The translations under genes were made by a program, and so were the position numbers. The notes under the pieces are model-generated. The model did not search any database and had not been told where the DNA came from. It saw nothing but the letters and a program-made list of their open reading frames with translations. Source: Sphingobium sp. Ant17 (lineage in GTDB: Bacteria > Pseudomonadota > Alphaproteobacteria > Sphingomonadales > Sphingomonadaceae). From it: DNA of 54,217 nt. The DNA is taken from positions 86,304-140,520 of the forward strand of contig NZ_JEMV01000003.1 in NCBI RefSeq assembly GCF_000588875.1, given 5' to 3'. Shown here piece by piece: positions 1 to 8,565 of the stretch (the first letter of the stretch is position 1; each line of letters opens with the position of its first letter).

Positions 1-995
1 CCCTGCTCGATCTCGTCCCCGTCCGCGAAGGCGACAGCATCGCCACCGCGCTTGCCAATACGGCTGACCTGGCCGCCCATGCCGAAAAGCTGGGCTATCA
101 CCGTTTCTGGGTGGCCGAACATCATGGCATGGCAGGCATCGCATCGGCCGCGACTTCAGTCGTGCTGGCCCATATAGGTCAGGCGACATCGACAATCCGC
201 ATCGGCGCGGGTGGCATCATGCTGCCCAATCATGCTCCCCTGATCATCGCCGAACAATTTGGCACGCTCGACGCGCTGTTTCCTGGTAGGGTTGACCTGG
301 GGCTAGGCCGCGCACCGGGGTCCGACCAGCGGGTGGCGCAGGCGATGCGCCGCATGCTTGTTGGTGGGACAGATAATTTTCCGCGCGACGTGATGGAGAT
401 ACAGGCCTATTTCGCCGCCGACGATCGGCTAGGCATTCAGGCGACGCCGGGCGCTGGCGCGAACGTGCCGCTCTGGATTCTTGGCTCCAGCCTGTATGGC
501 GCGCAACTCGCTGCGGCGCTTGGCCTCCCCTATGCCTTCGCCTCGCATTTCGCGCCTGCTGCCCTGGACGAGGCGATCGAGATCTACCGCCGCGACTTCC
601 GCCCCTCGGCTCAGATGAAGGAGCCCTATGTCATGGCGGGCTATAATGTCTTCGCCGCCGACAATATGGCCGATGCGCAGTTGCTCGCCAGTTCGATGCA
701 ACAGGCGTTTGTGCGACTGCGCACCGGACAGCCGGGCAAGCTTCAGCCCCCCGTGGCGGATTATTATGACATGTTGCCGCCCCAGGCGCAGGCGATGCTG
801 ACCGATGTGCTGAGCGCATCGAGCATCGGCACACAAGCCGATGTCGAGCGTGACCTTGCCGCCTTCCTGCGCCGCACGCGGGCCGACGAGTTGATCCTGA
901 CCGGACAGATTTTCGATCCCGCAGCCCGCAAGCACAGCTTTGCCATCGCCATGGCAGGGGCACAGACGATCACCACACCCGAACCCGCGCTATAG
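1..995 (+). CDS. LLM-class flavin-dependent oxidoreductase (5' partial)
   Basis: Luciferase-like monooxygenase fold, FMN (or F420)-dependent oxidoreductase of the YhbW-like group; substrate unknown, probably cytosolic. The reading frame is open from base 3 and has no start in the window, so the N-terminus is missing; only a few residues are probably lost, because the first visible residues (LLDLVPVREGDS) match the usual N-terminal strand and substrate loop. Family motifs visible are VAEHHGMAGIASAA near the start, the IRIGAGGIMLPNHAPL strand, and GLGRAPGSDQ. It ends with TAG at 993-995 and overlaps by 6 bp the stop of the convergent acyltransferase gene. A GTG at 111 could be mistaken for the start, but it lies inside the conserved domain. 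Family assignment is firm; the reaction is not determinable here. Confidence 0.85.
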   Translation, partial: LLDLVPVREGDSIATALANTADLAAHAEKLGYHRFWVAEHHGMAGIASAATSVVLAHIGQATSTIRIGAGGIMLPNHAPLIIAEQFGTLDALFPGRVDLGLGRAPGSDQRVAQAMRRMLVGGTDNFPRDVMEIQAYFAADDRLGIQATPGAGANVPLWILGSSLYGAQLAAALGLPYAFASHFAPAALDEAIEIYRRDFRPSAQMKEPYVMAGYNVFAADNMADAQLLASSMQQAFVRLRTGQPGKLQPPVADYYDMLPPQAQAMLTDVLSASSIGTQADVERDLAAFLRRTRADELILTGQIFDPAARKHSFAIAMAGAQTITTPEPAL

Positions 996-2063
996 GCGGC
1001 CGCCGCTGAGCAAGGCAGCGGCGCGCGGCGCGACGCGGCGAAGTATCCTGCCCAGCGCAACCACGGCGGCCAGCACCAGCAGCGGTTGCAGGATCAGGTA
1101 GAGCGGATAGAGCGGCGATCCCAACGGGCCGGTCAGCTTCCCCAACAAGGGTCCGCCGAGCCAGATCAGGATCAGGTGCGCGCAAAAGAGCAGGAAGACG
1201 AACGGTTCGATCCGTAGCAAAGTCAAGCGCGCCCTGCTGCCCGCCAGGCCCCACGCGATCCGCCAGAAAGCGATGACAGCGGTCAGTCGCACGGCCAGGT
1301 CCAACGTCCGTTGCGCCAGAACCGCTTCCCCATCGCCAACCATGATCGCACGATAGAGTTGCGCCGCCATCAGCAGCGCGAACGGCAGCAGCGCCATGGG
1401 TAAGGGCAGACGAACGATCCGATCCGCCCACGCGCTGCGCCGCGCCACGATGCCAAGGATGAAGAAGAACAGGATGGACGCGCGCATCAGCACGGGCGGT
1501 CCCAGCCCTGTGACGTGGCACGCCGCCGCGATCACCGCGATGATCCCCAACGCCCAGCCCGGCGACCGTACCAGTAACGGCGCGGCGACCATGCACAGGA
1601 ACAGGTCGCGCAGGAACGCCATCTGCACATTGATGTCGGGATTGCGGGTCAGGACCAGCATTTCATTCACCGTCCACCAGAGCGACTGGGGCACAGGCGC
1701 GGACAGGCCAAGCGTCAGCGCAGCGCCCGACACCAGAAGGATCGCGATGCCATTCCACAGGATCATGGGCAGCAGGATGGTCCGCGCCTTGCGCCGAACG
1801 TGCCCGCTCCAGTTGCGCACACCGCTCGACCCCGCCACCAGCCAGCCTGATATCAGGCCCAGCAGGGGCACAGCACTGCGCCCGAACAATTCCATCAACA
1901 GCCAGCGCAGATTTTCCTGTGCCGTTCCGCGCAAGGCCTGAAGCGCTTCGCCGTTCAAGCCGGTCCAGGCATGGACATAGACCACCCCCAGGATGCAGAT
2001 GACACGGGCTATGGCAATCGCGTCAGAGCGCCGCGCTCCATCTTGCACTATCGTTTCGGGCAC
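990..2063 (-). CDS. Acyltransferase 3 family membrane protein
   Basis: Multi-pass integral membrane acyltransferase of the AT3 family, which transfers acetyl or other acyl groups to sugars, lipids or peptidoglycan at the cell surface. The N-terminus RRSDAIAIARVICILGVVYVHAW is the standard first helix with the conserved Arg and the His of the family, followed by about nine more hydrophobic helices (for example ILFFFILGIVARR and VFLLFCAHLILIW). The frame is open up to 2144, but I prefer the GTG at 2061-2063 because AGGA lies 7 nt upstream (2071-2074) and the protein then starts just before the domain, giving 357 residues. It converges on the monooxygenase gene. The acceptor substrate is not inferable. 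Confidence 0.8.
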   Translation of the reverse strand: MPETIVQDGARRSDAIAIARVICILGVVYVHAWTGLNGEALQALRGTAQENLRWLLMELFGRSAVPLLGLISGWLVAGSSGVRNWSGHVRRKARTILLPMILWNGIAILLVSGAALTLGLSAPVPQSLWWTVNEMLVLTRNPDINVQMAFLRDLFLCMVAAPLLVRSPGWALGIIAVIAAACHVTGLGPPVLMRASILFFFILGIVARRSAWADRIVRLPLPMALLPFALLMAAQLYRAIMVGDGEAVLAQRTLDLAVRLTAVIAFWRIAWGLAGSRARLTLLRIEPFVFLLFCAHLILIWLGGPLLGKLTGPLGSPLYPLYLILQPLLVLAAVVALGRILRRVAPRAAALLSGGRL

Positions 2064-2286
2064 GAAAATATCCTGTAGTGGCGCAGGCTCAATCCCCAAA
2101 GCCTGTCCTGTTCCTCTGCACCGATCCCATCCGTTTCGGACCAACCGCTACTTTATGGTAAGCGCCATGCCCCAAATTGTCCGATCAAGCCATGATCGAC
2201 CCATGCATAAGCTAATCTTTACCTTCGCTGCCTAGACATCATGTGTTTGCCGGAAGTGTTTCCGGGCCAAGGGATGACAAAGGCTC

Positions 2287-3942
2287 ATGACCCATATGCC
2301 GGGTGCACATCATTTCACGCCGACAGCGACGGCTGGCTCTTTAGCCACCGTCCAATCAATGGGCATGGTATTTCAGATTGCCGGGTCCAGTTCCAAGATC
2401 CTCATCGATCCGCAACGCCTGGCCCTATTGGGGCAGGACATGGACCCCTGCACCGCGATGGCCGGCCAGGTCGGTAGTCAGGTCAAGATGCGCGTCGGCA
2501 CGGTCTGGCTGGTTGCCAGCGTGCGCGCGATGATGCTGGACCAAGCCAGCCAAAGCATCGTTGCCGACATCGACTTTCTGGGTGAGGGCGACGAGGAAAG
2601 GCTGACCGGTCGTATCTTTAATTTCCGGCGCGGCGTCACCCGCTATCCAACGCCTGGCACCGAGATTTTTCCGGTCTCGAGCAAGGATATGCAGCAAATC
2701 TACGCCGCCGATGACCGGCCCCATGTCCAGATCGGCACTGTCTATCCCACCACCGACACACGGGCCGCGCTCTATGTCGATCAGATGCTGGGCAAGCATT
2801 TCGCGCTGCTTGGCTCCACCGGCACCGGCAAATCGACCAGCGCCGCACTGATCCTGCACCGCATCTGCGACCTGTCTCCGCAGGGGCATATCGTGATGAT
2901 CGACCCGCATGGCGAATATGGCGCAGCCTTCGCCACCAATGGCGCCGTGTTCGATGTCAGCAACCTGGCGCTGCCCTATTGGCTGATGAATTTCGAGGAG
3001 CATTGCGAGGTATTCGTCACGTCCTCCGGCTCCGAGCGCACGATGGATTGCGACATTCTCGCCAAATGCCTGCTCGCGGCGCGCTCCAAGAACCGGCTGG
3101 CCGAACAGATTGGTCGCCTAACCGTCGATTCGCCGATCCCCTATCTGCTCTCGGACCTGACCAATATTCTCCAAAATGAGATGGGCAAGCTCGACAAGGG
3201 CACGGGGTCGCTGCCCTATATGCGGATCAAGACCAAGATCGACGAGATCAAGGCGGACCCGCGCTACAGTTTCATGTTCTCCGGCATGCTGGTCGCCGAC
3301 ACGATGCAGGATTTCATCGCGAAGATCTTTCGCCTGCCATCGGACGGCAAGCCGATATCGATCATCGACGTGTCGGCCATGCCATCCGACATCACATCGA
3401 CCGTGGTGTCGGTGCTGTCGCGACTGGTGTTCGACTATGCCATCTGGGCGCGCGACGAGCCACAGCGGCCGATCCTGCTCGTCTGCGAGGAGGCCCATCG
3501 TTACATTCCCAGTTCGACCAGCGGCAATGGCCAGGCGGTGCGCAAGATATTGGAGCGGATCGCCAAGGAAGGCCGTAAATATGGCATATCACTGGGCCTC
3601 ATCACGCAACGTCCGTCGGACCTGGCCGAAGGCGTGCTGTCGCAATGCGGCACCATCATCGCGATGCGCCTGAACAACGACCGCGATCAGGCCTTCGTCA
3701 AGGCTGCCATGCCCGAAGGCGCGCGCGGCTTCCTCGATTCGATCCCTGCGCTGCGCAACCGCGAAGCCATCATATGCGGTGAGGGTGTCGCTGTGCCGAT
3801 CCGCGTCGCGCTCGACAATCTGGAAGACCATCGCCGCCCTGCGTCAGGCGACCCCAGCTTTACGGAACTGTGGCGGCAGTCGGGCGACGAACAAGCCATC
3901 CTCGACCGCACCATCACTCGCTGGCGCAATCAGGGGCGGTAA
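2287..3942 (+). CDS. HerA-like (DUF87) ATP-binding protein
   Basis: Hexameric DNA-translocase-type ATPase of the HerA/FtsK superfamily, 551 residues. An N-terminal HAS-barrel-like region (about 25-160) precedes the ATPase core: Walker A GSTGTGKST at 176-184, DPHGEY at 206-211, Walker B ILLVCEEAHRY at 396-406, then the ITQRPSDL sensor and QCGTIIAMRL motifs typical of HerA. No NurA nuclease, SIR2 or other effector gene lies next to it; its neighbours are a membrane acyltransferase and a MATE exporter, so a DNA repair or chromosome role is as likely as defence. The start is chosen at the first ATG; an ATG at residue 26 has no better ribosome site. The stop touches the convergent MATE gene with no gap. 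Family is sure, biological role unknown. Confidence 0.88.
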   Translation: MTHMPGAHHFTPTATAGSLATVQSMGMVFQIAGSSSKILIDPQRLALLGQDMDPCTAMAGQVGSQVKMRVGTVWLVASVRAMMLDQASQSIVADIDFLGEGDEERLTGRIFNFRRGVTRYPTPGTEIFPVSSKDMQQIYAADDRPHVQIGTVYPTTDTRAALYVDQMLGKHFALLGSTGTGKSTSAALILHRICDLSPQGHIVMIDPHGEYGAAFATNGAVFDVSNLALPYWLMNFEEHCEVFVTSSGSERTMDCDILAKCLLAARSKNRLAEQIGRLTVDSPIPYLLSDLTNILQNEMGKLDKGTGSLPYMRIKTKIDEIKADPRYSFMFSGMLVADTMQDFIAKIFRLPSDGKPISIIDVSAMPSDITSTVVSVLSRLVFDYAIWARDEPQRPILLVCEEAHRYIPSSTSGNGQAVRKILERIAKEGRKYGISLGLITQRPSDLAEGVLSQCGTIIAMRLNNDRDQAFVKAAMPEGARGFLDSIPALRNREAIICGEGVAVPIRVALDNLEDHRRPASGDPSFTELWRQSGDEQAILDRTITRWRNQGR

Positions 3943-5394
3943 TCATCCGGTCGGCGCGATCCGCCCGGCGGGTTCGGCCTCGCTATTGACCGTCTCCCGG
4001 CATTCCTCTTCATGCACCGGCACCAGCAGCTTCGCCTTGCGCCAGCCGCCATGGGCATAGACCAGAGAGGCGAGCAGCAGCGAGACGAATGACCCCACCG
4101 GAAAGCTGAACCACAGCGCATCGGCCCCGATCCCGGGGTAAGCCAGATAATAGAAGCCAAGCCGCACCACGAACAGGGTGAAGATCAGGATGATCAGCGG
4201 CTTGATCACCACGCCGTTGGCACGCATCACCCCGAACAGGATCATGGTGCAGCCAAAGGCGAGGAAGCTCCAACTCACCCGCAACTGCATGTGCCACGCC
4301 TCCGCGATCACGGCATCATTGCCGCCGAGGAACAGCCCCAGCAATGGCTGGTGAAAGGTCAGCATCACCGCGACCATCGTGCCGGTAATCAGCAACTGAT
4401 AGCCGATGCCATAGCCGGTGATGCGGCTGATCCGGTCCCACCGTCCTGCGCCGATATTCTGCGCCGCCATGGCGCTGACCGCGCCGCCCATCGCCATCGC
4501 TGGCATCTGAAGATAGGTCCATAGCTGCTGCGACGCGCCATAGGCGGCCGTCACCAACAGCCCCTCGCGGTTGACGAGGCCGATCATGACCAACCCGGAC
4601 GCCGACATGACGATCATCTGCAGACCCATCGGCAACCCCTTGCCCAGCAGGACGCGCAGCTGCTCGGTCGCCGGACGCAGATAGGCGAGTTCCACCCCGC
4701 GCAGCCGCAGCGGCAGATCCTTGACATAGGTATAGGCGATGATCCCGATCAGGCTGACGAAACCCGCCACTGCGGTCGCTGTCGCCGATCCTGCGATCCC
4801 CATGGCGGGGAACGGCCCCAGTCCCAGGATCAGCACAGGATTGAGGATCAGGTCCACCGCTACGCTGACGATCATGAAGATGAGCGGCGTGCGTGCGTCC
4901 CCCACGCCGCGCAAGCCCATCATGATCATCACTGACAAGAGGGTCGCAGGCATGGCGATGAAGATGACGCGCAGATAGACGAGCGCCAGGTCATAGGCTT
5001 CGACCGGGGTCGCGAGCAGCCGCAGCAGCGCAGGCGCGCCCAGCCAGCCGACGATCGCGACGACGAGGGCCAGGGCCATACAGAAGCCCACCGCCGAGCC
5101 GAAAGCGCGGCGCGCGGCGTCCATGTCGCGCCGTCCCACCGCCTGGCCGATCATCACTGTGGACGCCATGCCGAACCCGAAGACGATCGAGAACATCAGG
5201 AACATGATGATATTGGCATTGGCCGTCGCCGCCAGCGCCTGCGGCCCCAGAAAGCGACCAACCCAGATCGCGTTGATCGAGCCATTGAGCGACTGAAGAA
5301 TGTTCGACGCCAGCGTTGGCATGGCGAACAGCATCAGCGTGGACGCGATCGGCCCTTGCGTCAGGTCTTTTGTGCCTTGCCCCGGTCCACTCAT
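3943..5394 (-). CDS. MATE family efflux transporter
   Basis: Inner-membrane Na+ or H+ antiporter of the multidrug and toxin extrusion family, 483 residues, with the expected twelve helices in two homologous MatE halves. Recognisable elements are the N-terminal GPIASTLMLFAMPTLASNIL helix, the GRFLGPQALAATANAN loop, MGLRGVGDARTPL, and the second-half LGKGLPMGLQMIV and AAQNIGAGRWDR segments that mirror the first half. The C-terminal 30 residues are charged and cytoplasmic. It is encoded opposite to and directly abutting the HerA-like gene (stop codons at 3940-3942 and 3943-3945). No regulator is adjacent, so the substrate cannot be guessed. Confidence 0.9.
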   Translation of the reverse strand: MSGPGQGTKDLTQGPIASTLMLFAMPTLASNILQSLNGSINAIWVGRFLGPQALAATANANIIMFLMFSIVFGFGMASTVMIGQAVGRRDMDAARRAFGSAVGFCMALALVVAIVGWLGAPALLRLLATPVEAYDLALVYLRVIFIAMPATLLSVMIMMGLRGVGDARTPLIFMIVSVAVDLILNPVLILGLGPFPAMGIAGSATATAVAGFVSLIGIIAYTYVKDLPLRLRGVELAYLRPATEQLRVLLGKGLPMGLQMIVMSASGLVMIGLVNREGLLVTAAYGASQQLWTYLQMPAMAMGGAVSAMAAQNIGAGRWDRISRITGYGIGYQLLITGTMVAVMLTFHQPLLGLFLGGNDAVIAEAWHMQLRVSWSFLAFGCTMILFGVMRANGVVIKPLIILIFTLFVVRLGFYYLAYPGIGADALWFSFPVGSFVSLLLASLVYAHGGWRKAKLLVPVHEEECRETVNSEAEPAGRIAPTG

Positions 5395-5443
5395 CCTCGC
5401 CCTTTCCTTGCGCAGGCTAGATCATAGGGTGGAACACCCCGCC

Positions 5444-5516
5444 CCGTTCGCCCTGAGCCTGTCGAAGGGCCTTTCTTCTTCAAAGAAAGGGGCTTCGACA
5501 AGCTCAGCCCGAACGG
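5444..5516. repeat. Palindromic repeat family A, copy 1
   Basis: Inverted repeat of about 27-nt arms starting CCGTTCGCCCTGAGCCTGTC and ending with its near-complement (CGACAAGCTCAGCCCGAACGG at the right end), with a central loop that is itself palindromic (CTTTC...GAAAG). It lies between the MATE gene and the valS fragment. Three more copies occur in this window (6176-6255, 32300-32375, 32847-32944). Such repeats are common in sphingomonad genomes and resemble REP/BIME elements. Confidence 0.9.
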
Positions 5517-5539
5517 ATTTCAATAGGCGTGCCCTAATC

Positions 5540-6820
5540 TCACCCCAGCCGGTCGAGCGCCGCCTGCAACCGTTCCGCTTCGGCGGTCTTTTCGGCATGG
5601 TCCTCGCGCGCCTTGGCGACCGCTTCGGGCTTGGCCTTCTCGACAAAACTGGGGTTGGACAGGCGTCCGCCCAGCGCATCGCGCTCCTTCTGCGCTGCGG
5701 CCAAGGCCTTGGCGAGCCGCGCTTTTTCCGCCGCGATGTCGATCACGCCTTCCAACGGCAGGATGAAGGTCGCCTCATCGACCACGATCTGCGCTGCGCC
5801 GCCCGTCGGCGCTTCGCCAAAGGTCAGGCTCTCGATCCGCCCCAGCCGTGCCAGCGCCGCGCCCTGCCGGTCGAGGCGACGATGCGTCTCCTCCGACCCG
5901 TCGCTCACCACCATCGGCAGCTTCGCACCCGGCGGCACGTTGAGTTCGGTTCGCGCGGTGCGGATGGCGCTGACCAGTCGGATCAGCCAATCAATCTCCG
6001 CCTGTGCGCTAGTGTCACCGGGCGTAACCAACAAAGGCCATTGTGCAATGATAAGATCAGCGTCTCGTTCACCCATTGCGTGCCAAAGCTCTTCGGTGAT
6101 GAAGGGCATGAAGGGATGCAACATCACAAGGATTTGATCAAACGCCCAGCCTGCGACAGTGCGCGTCTCCTCAACCCGTTCGCCCTGAGCCTGTCGAAGG
6201 GCCACATTGCCTTCCGAAGACAAGGAAGAGGCTTCGACAGGCTCAGCCCGAACGGAGGAGAGGTCCGCTTTGATGAGTTCGAGATACCAGTCGCAAAATT
6301 CGTCCCAGACAAAGTGATAAATCGCATTGGCCGCCGCGTCGAAGCGCAGATCAGCCAGTGCGGAGTCAATGGCCGCGACCGTGTCCATGACCTTGCCGAC
6401 AATCCACTGATTGACCGGCAGAGTGGCCGAAAAAACTTCCTTGGGTGCAACAGATGTCGAAGCACCCACGCCGTTCGCCTGAAGGAAGCGCGCGGCGTTC
6501 CACAGCTTGGTCGCGAAGTTGCGATAGCCCTCGACCCGCTTCTCATCCATCTTCACGTCGCGGCCCTGGCTCTCCATCGCCGCCATGAAGAAGCGCAGTG
6601 CGTCGGCCCCGAACTTCTCGATCAGGCCCAGCGGATCAACGACATTGCCCTTGGACTTGGACATTTTCTGCCCGTCCGCCGCCCGAACGAGGCCGTGGAG
6701 ATAGAGTTTTCGCCATGGCACGTCCCCCATGAACTCCATCCCCTGCATCGCCATCCGCGCGTCCCAGAAGAACAGGATGTCGAAGCCGGAAATGAGGAGA
6801 TCGTTGGGGTAATGGCGCTC
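5540..6820 (-). pseudogene. valS: Valyl-tRNA synthetase, C-terminal half only
   Basis: Charges tRNA-Val. What is present is the second half of a class I Val[20 protein letters not shown], the KMSKS loop ([11 protein letters not shown]), the anticodon-binding helical domain ([14 protein letters not shown]) and the C-terminal coiled-coil arm ([20 protein letters not shown]). The HIGH motif, most of the Rossmann fold and the editing domain, roughly 490 residues, are missing: upstream of about 6820 the frame runs straight into a palindromic repeat and then sufD. As written it cannot make a working synthetase, and since valS is normally single-copy and essential, a misassembly at the repeat or a second intact copy elsewhere must be assumed. 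It also carries a family A repeat in frame (6176-6255), adding about 27 residues (RAEPVEAS...LRQAQGER). Confidence 0.88.
6176..6255. repeat. Palindromic repeat family A, copy 2, inside valS
   Basis: Same element as at 5444-5516, with CCGTTCGCCCTGAGCCTGTC at the left and its inverted partner ending AGCCCGAACGG at the right. It lies inside the valS coding sequence and is translated without a stop as [10 protein letters not shown]...[14 protein letters not shown], between the ELIKADLSS helix and the [13 protein letters not shown] helix of the anticodon-binding domain. Confidence 0.9.
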
Positions 6821-6824
6821 CACT

Positions 6825-6953
6825 AAGCCCCTCCCCTTCAGGTTCAAACGAGGCACGTGACTCGTTTGAAGGGTTGGGGTGGGGACGTACCCCAAAGGCT
6901 GAGCTGCGTTGACAGCCCCCACCCCCGGCCCCTCCCCTGAAGGGGAGGGGAGT
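6825..6953. repeat. Palindromic repeat family B, double (inverted pair)
   Basis: Two inverted copies of a C/G-run element: 6826-6884 (AGCCCCTCCCCTTCAG ... GGTTGGGGTGGGG) and 6914-6952 (CCCCCACCCCCGGCCCCTCC ... GGGGAGGGG), separated by about 30 nt. The left copy holds a nested hairpin TTCAAACGAG/CTCGTTTGAA. It sits exactly at the junction between sufD and the truncated valS, the place where the valS sequence breaks off. The same element flanks the DUF559 gene at 9052-9090 and 9446-9486. Confidence 0.85.
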
Positions 6954-6967
6954 ATTTAAGTTGCTCG

Positions 6968-7719
6968 TCATACCAGCGACTCCAGCTTGGCGATCGCGGC
7001 CGCTTCAAACTGTTCGCGCAGGGCTTCGTCGGGCATGTCGTCGAACACGCCCGCGACGAAGGAGCGCAGCAGCAGCGTCTTGGCAGTCGCCGGGTCCATG
7101 CCGCGTGAGGCCATGTAGAAGAGCGCGGCCTTGTCCAGTTCGCCCACAGTCGCGCCATGGGCGCATTTGACGTCGTCGGCGTAGATTTCCAGTTCAGGCT
7201 TGGCGTTGGCGGTCGCGGTGCGATCGAGCAGCATCGCTTGATAGACTGGAAAGCGTCGGTGCGCTGCGCGTCGCGGGCGACGTTGATGCTGCCGAGGTAG
7301 CTGCCGGTGGCGCGGCTGCCCAGGACCGACCGGACGGTCTGGCCGCTGGTCGCGTCGGGCTGCGCATGGGTGACCGAGGTGATGATCTCCAGCGTCTGAT
7401 CGCCGCCGCCGATGATCGCGCCATGCAGCCCGAAATGCGCGCGCGCGCCCAGCGTGACGGCAAAGGTCACGCGGCCGAGCTTGCCGCCGATGTTGAGCAG
7501 GTGGAAATCGCAGCGCGCGTCGTCGGCGACGGTGATGACATAGTCATGCACGGCCGCGCTGCCCTCTGCGGCATTTTGCAGCAGGTGGTGGTTAGCGGTG
7601 TCGCCTGTGGTCACATCGATGCGGGTCGGTGCGGGCAAGGGCCATAGCGAGGCGAGCGCCTCCAGGTCGCTATAGCGCCAGTCTTCCTGGCGGCGGGTGG
7701 GCAGAGCCAGGGTGGTCAC
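6968..7719 (-). pseudogene. sufD: SufD, Fe-S cluster assembly scaffold subunit (one frameshift)
   Basis: Partner of SufB and SufC in the SufBC2D scaffold that builds Fe-S clusters in the cytosol. The N-terminal part reads TLALPTRRQEDWRYSDLEAL, the conserved SufD opening, through a beta-helix core to FQSIK; the rest continues in another frame as MLLDRTATANAKPELEIYAD, DVKCAHGATVGELD and a normal C-terminus ending LESLV. One extra base at about 7235-7236 (for example GCG between AAG and ATG) rejoins them. The start is taken at GTG 7717-7719, with GGAGGAG 8 nt upstream; the open frame further upstream is encoded by a repeat. Every conserved block is intact, so I treat this as a probably functional gene with a sequence error. 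Confidence 0.85.
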
Positions 7720-7730
7720 AGGCACGACTC

Positions 7731-7793
7731 CTCCGCGTCTCTGCGTCTCCGCGTGCACAAAGTCATCTCACGCGGAGGCGCAGAGACGCGGAG
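7731..7793. repeat. 25-bp-arm inverted repeat (family E) between sufC and sufD
   Basis: Arms at 7731-7755 (CTCCGCGTCTCTGCGTCTCC...) and 7769-7793 (...GCGCAGAGACGCGGAG) match with one mismatch in 25 around a 13-nt loop. It fills the sufC-sufD gap and would form a stable hairpin in the mRNA. No T-run follows in the direction of transcription, so it is a REP-like or mRNA-processing element rather than a terminator. Confidence 0.9.
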
Positions 7794-8562
7794 AAAAAGG
7801 GAGATGCCTGCGGCGCTCATGCGGCAACCACTTCGGCATAGCTTCGCGTTCCAGTTCCAGCGCCAGTTCGGGGCCGCCCGATTTGACGATCCGCCCGTCG
7901 GCCAGCACATGAACGAAGTCGGGCTTCACATAGTCGAGCAGCCGCTGATAATGGGTGATGAGCAGCACGGCCTTGTCGGGCTTGCGCATGATCGCGTTGA
8001 TGCCTGCGCCGACGATCTTGAGCGCGTCGATGTCGAGGCCGGAGTCGGTCTCGTCAAGGATCGCGAGCTTGGGATCGAGTATGCCCATCTGCACCATTTC
8101 GGCGCGCTTCTTTTCGCCGCCCGAGAAGCCGACATTCACCGGGCGCTTGAGCATGTCCATGTCGAGGCCGAGCAACGCGGCCTTTTCCTTAGCGAGGCGG
8201 ATGAATTCGCCGCCGTTCAGTTCCTTCTCGCCGCGTGCCCGCTTCTGGCTGTTGAGGCTTTCGCGCAGGAATTGCAGGTTGGAGACGCCGGGGATCTCGA
8301 CCGGATATTGAAAGCCCAGGAATAGACCTGCCGCGGCGCGCTCATGCGGCTCCAATGTGAACAAGTTCACACCGTCGTAGAGCGCCTCGCCGCCGGTCAC
8401 CTCATAGCCCGGCCGTCCCCCCAGCGTATAGGCCAGCGTCGACTTGCCCGCTCCGTTCGGCCCCATAATTGCGTGGATTTCTCCCGCATTGATGGTGAGC
8501 GACAGACCTTTGAGGATCGTCTTGCCGTCGATGGTGTTGGTCAGCTTGTCGATATTCAGCAT
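7768..8562 (-). CDS. sufC: SufC, Fe-S assembly ATPase (C-terminal frameshift as written)
   Basis: ABC-type ATPase that drives the SufBC2D complex. Walker A GPNGAGKST is at residues 34-42, the signature is FSGGEKKRAEM, Walker B is LAILDETDSGLDID, and LLITHYQRLLDYVKPDFVHV is the typical SufC H-loop region. As written the frame runs past the expected end into the neighbouring repeat (tail ending PRLCASA). Restoring one G at about 7842 turns LEREAMPKW into LEREGYAEVVAA followed by TGA at 7817-7819, the usual SufC C-terminus of about 248 residues. It starts 3 nt after the stop of the upstream unknown gene. Function is secure; only the last dozen residues are affected. Confidence 0.93.
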   Translation of the reverse strand: MLNIDKLTNTIDGKTILKGLSLTINAGEIHAIMGPNGAGKSTLAYTLGGRPGYEVTGGEALYDGVNLFTLEPHERAAAGLFLGFQYPVEIPGVSNLQFLRESLNSQKRARGEKELNGGEFIRLAKEKAALLGLDMDMLKRPVNVGFSGGEKKRAEMVQMGILDPKLAILDETDSGLDIDALKIVGAGINAIMRKPDKAVLLITHYQRLLDYVKPDFVHVLADGRIVKSGGPELALELEREAMPKWLPHERRRHLPFSPRLCASA

Positions 8563-8565
8563 GAT

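Noticed and set aside
2287..3942. HerA-like gene as a defence system (HerA-SIR2, HerA-DUF4297)
   Set aside because: No effector gene is adjacent, and both neighbours are ordinary membrane proteins.
5300..6826. Long open frame opposite valS
   Set aside because: Antisense shadow of high-GC coding; the valS strand carries unmistakable synthetase motifs and the other frame crosses the MATE start and a repeat.
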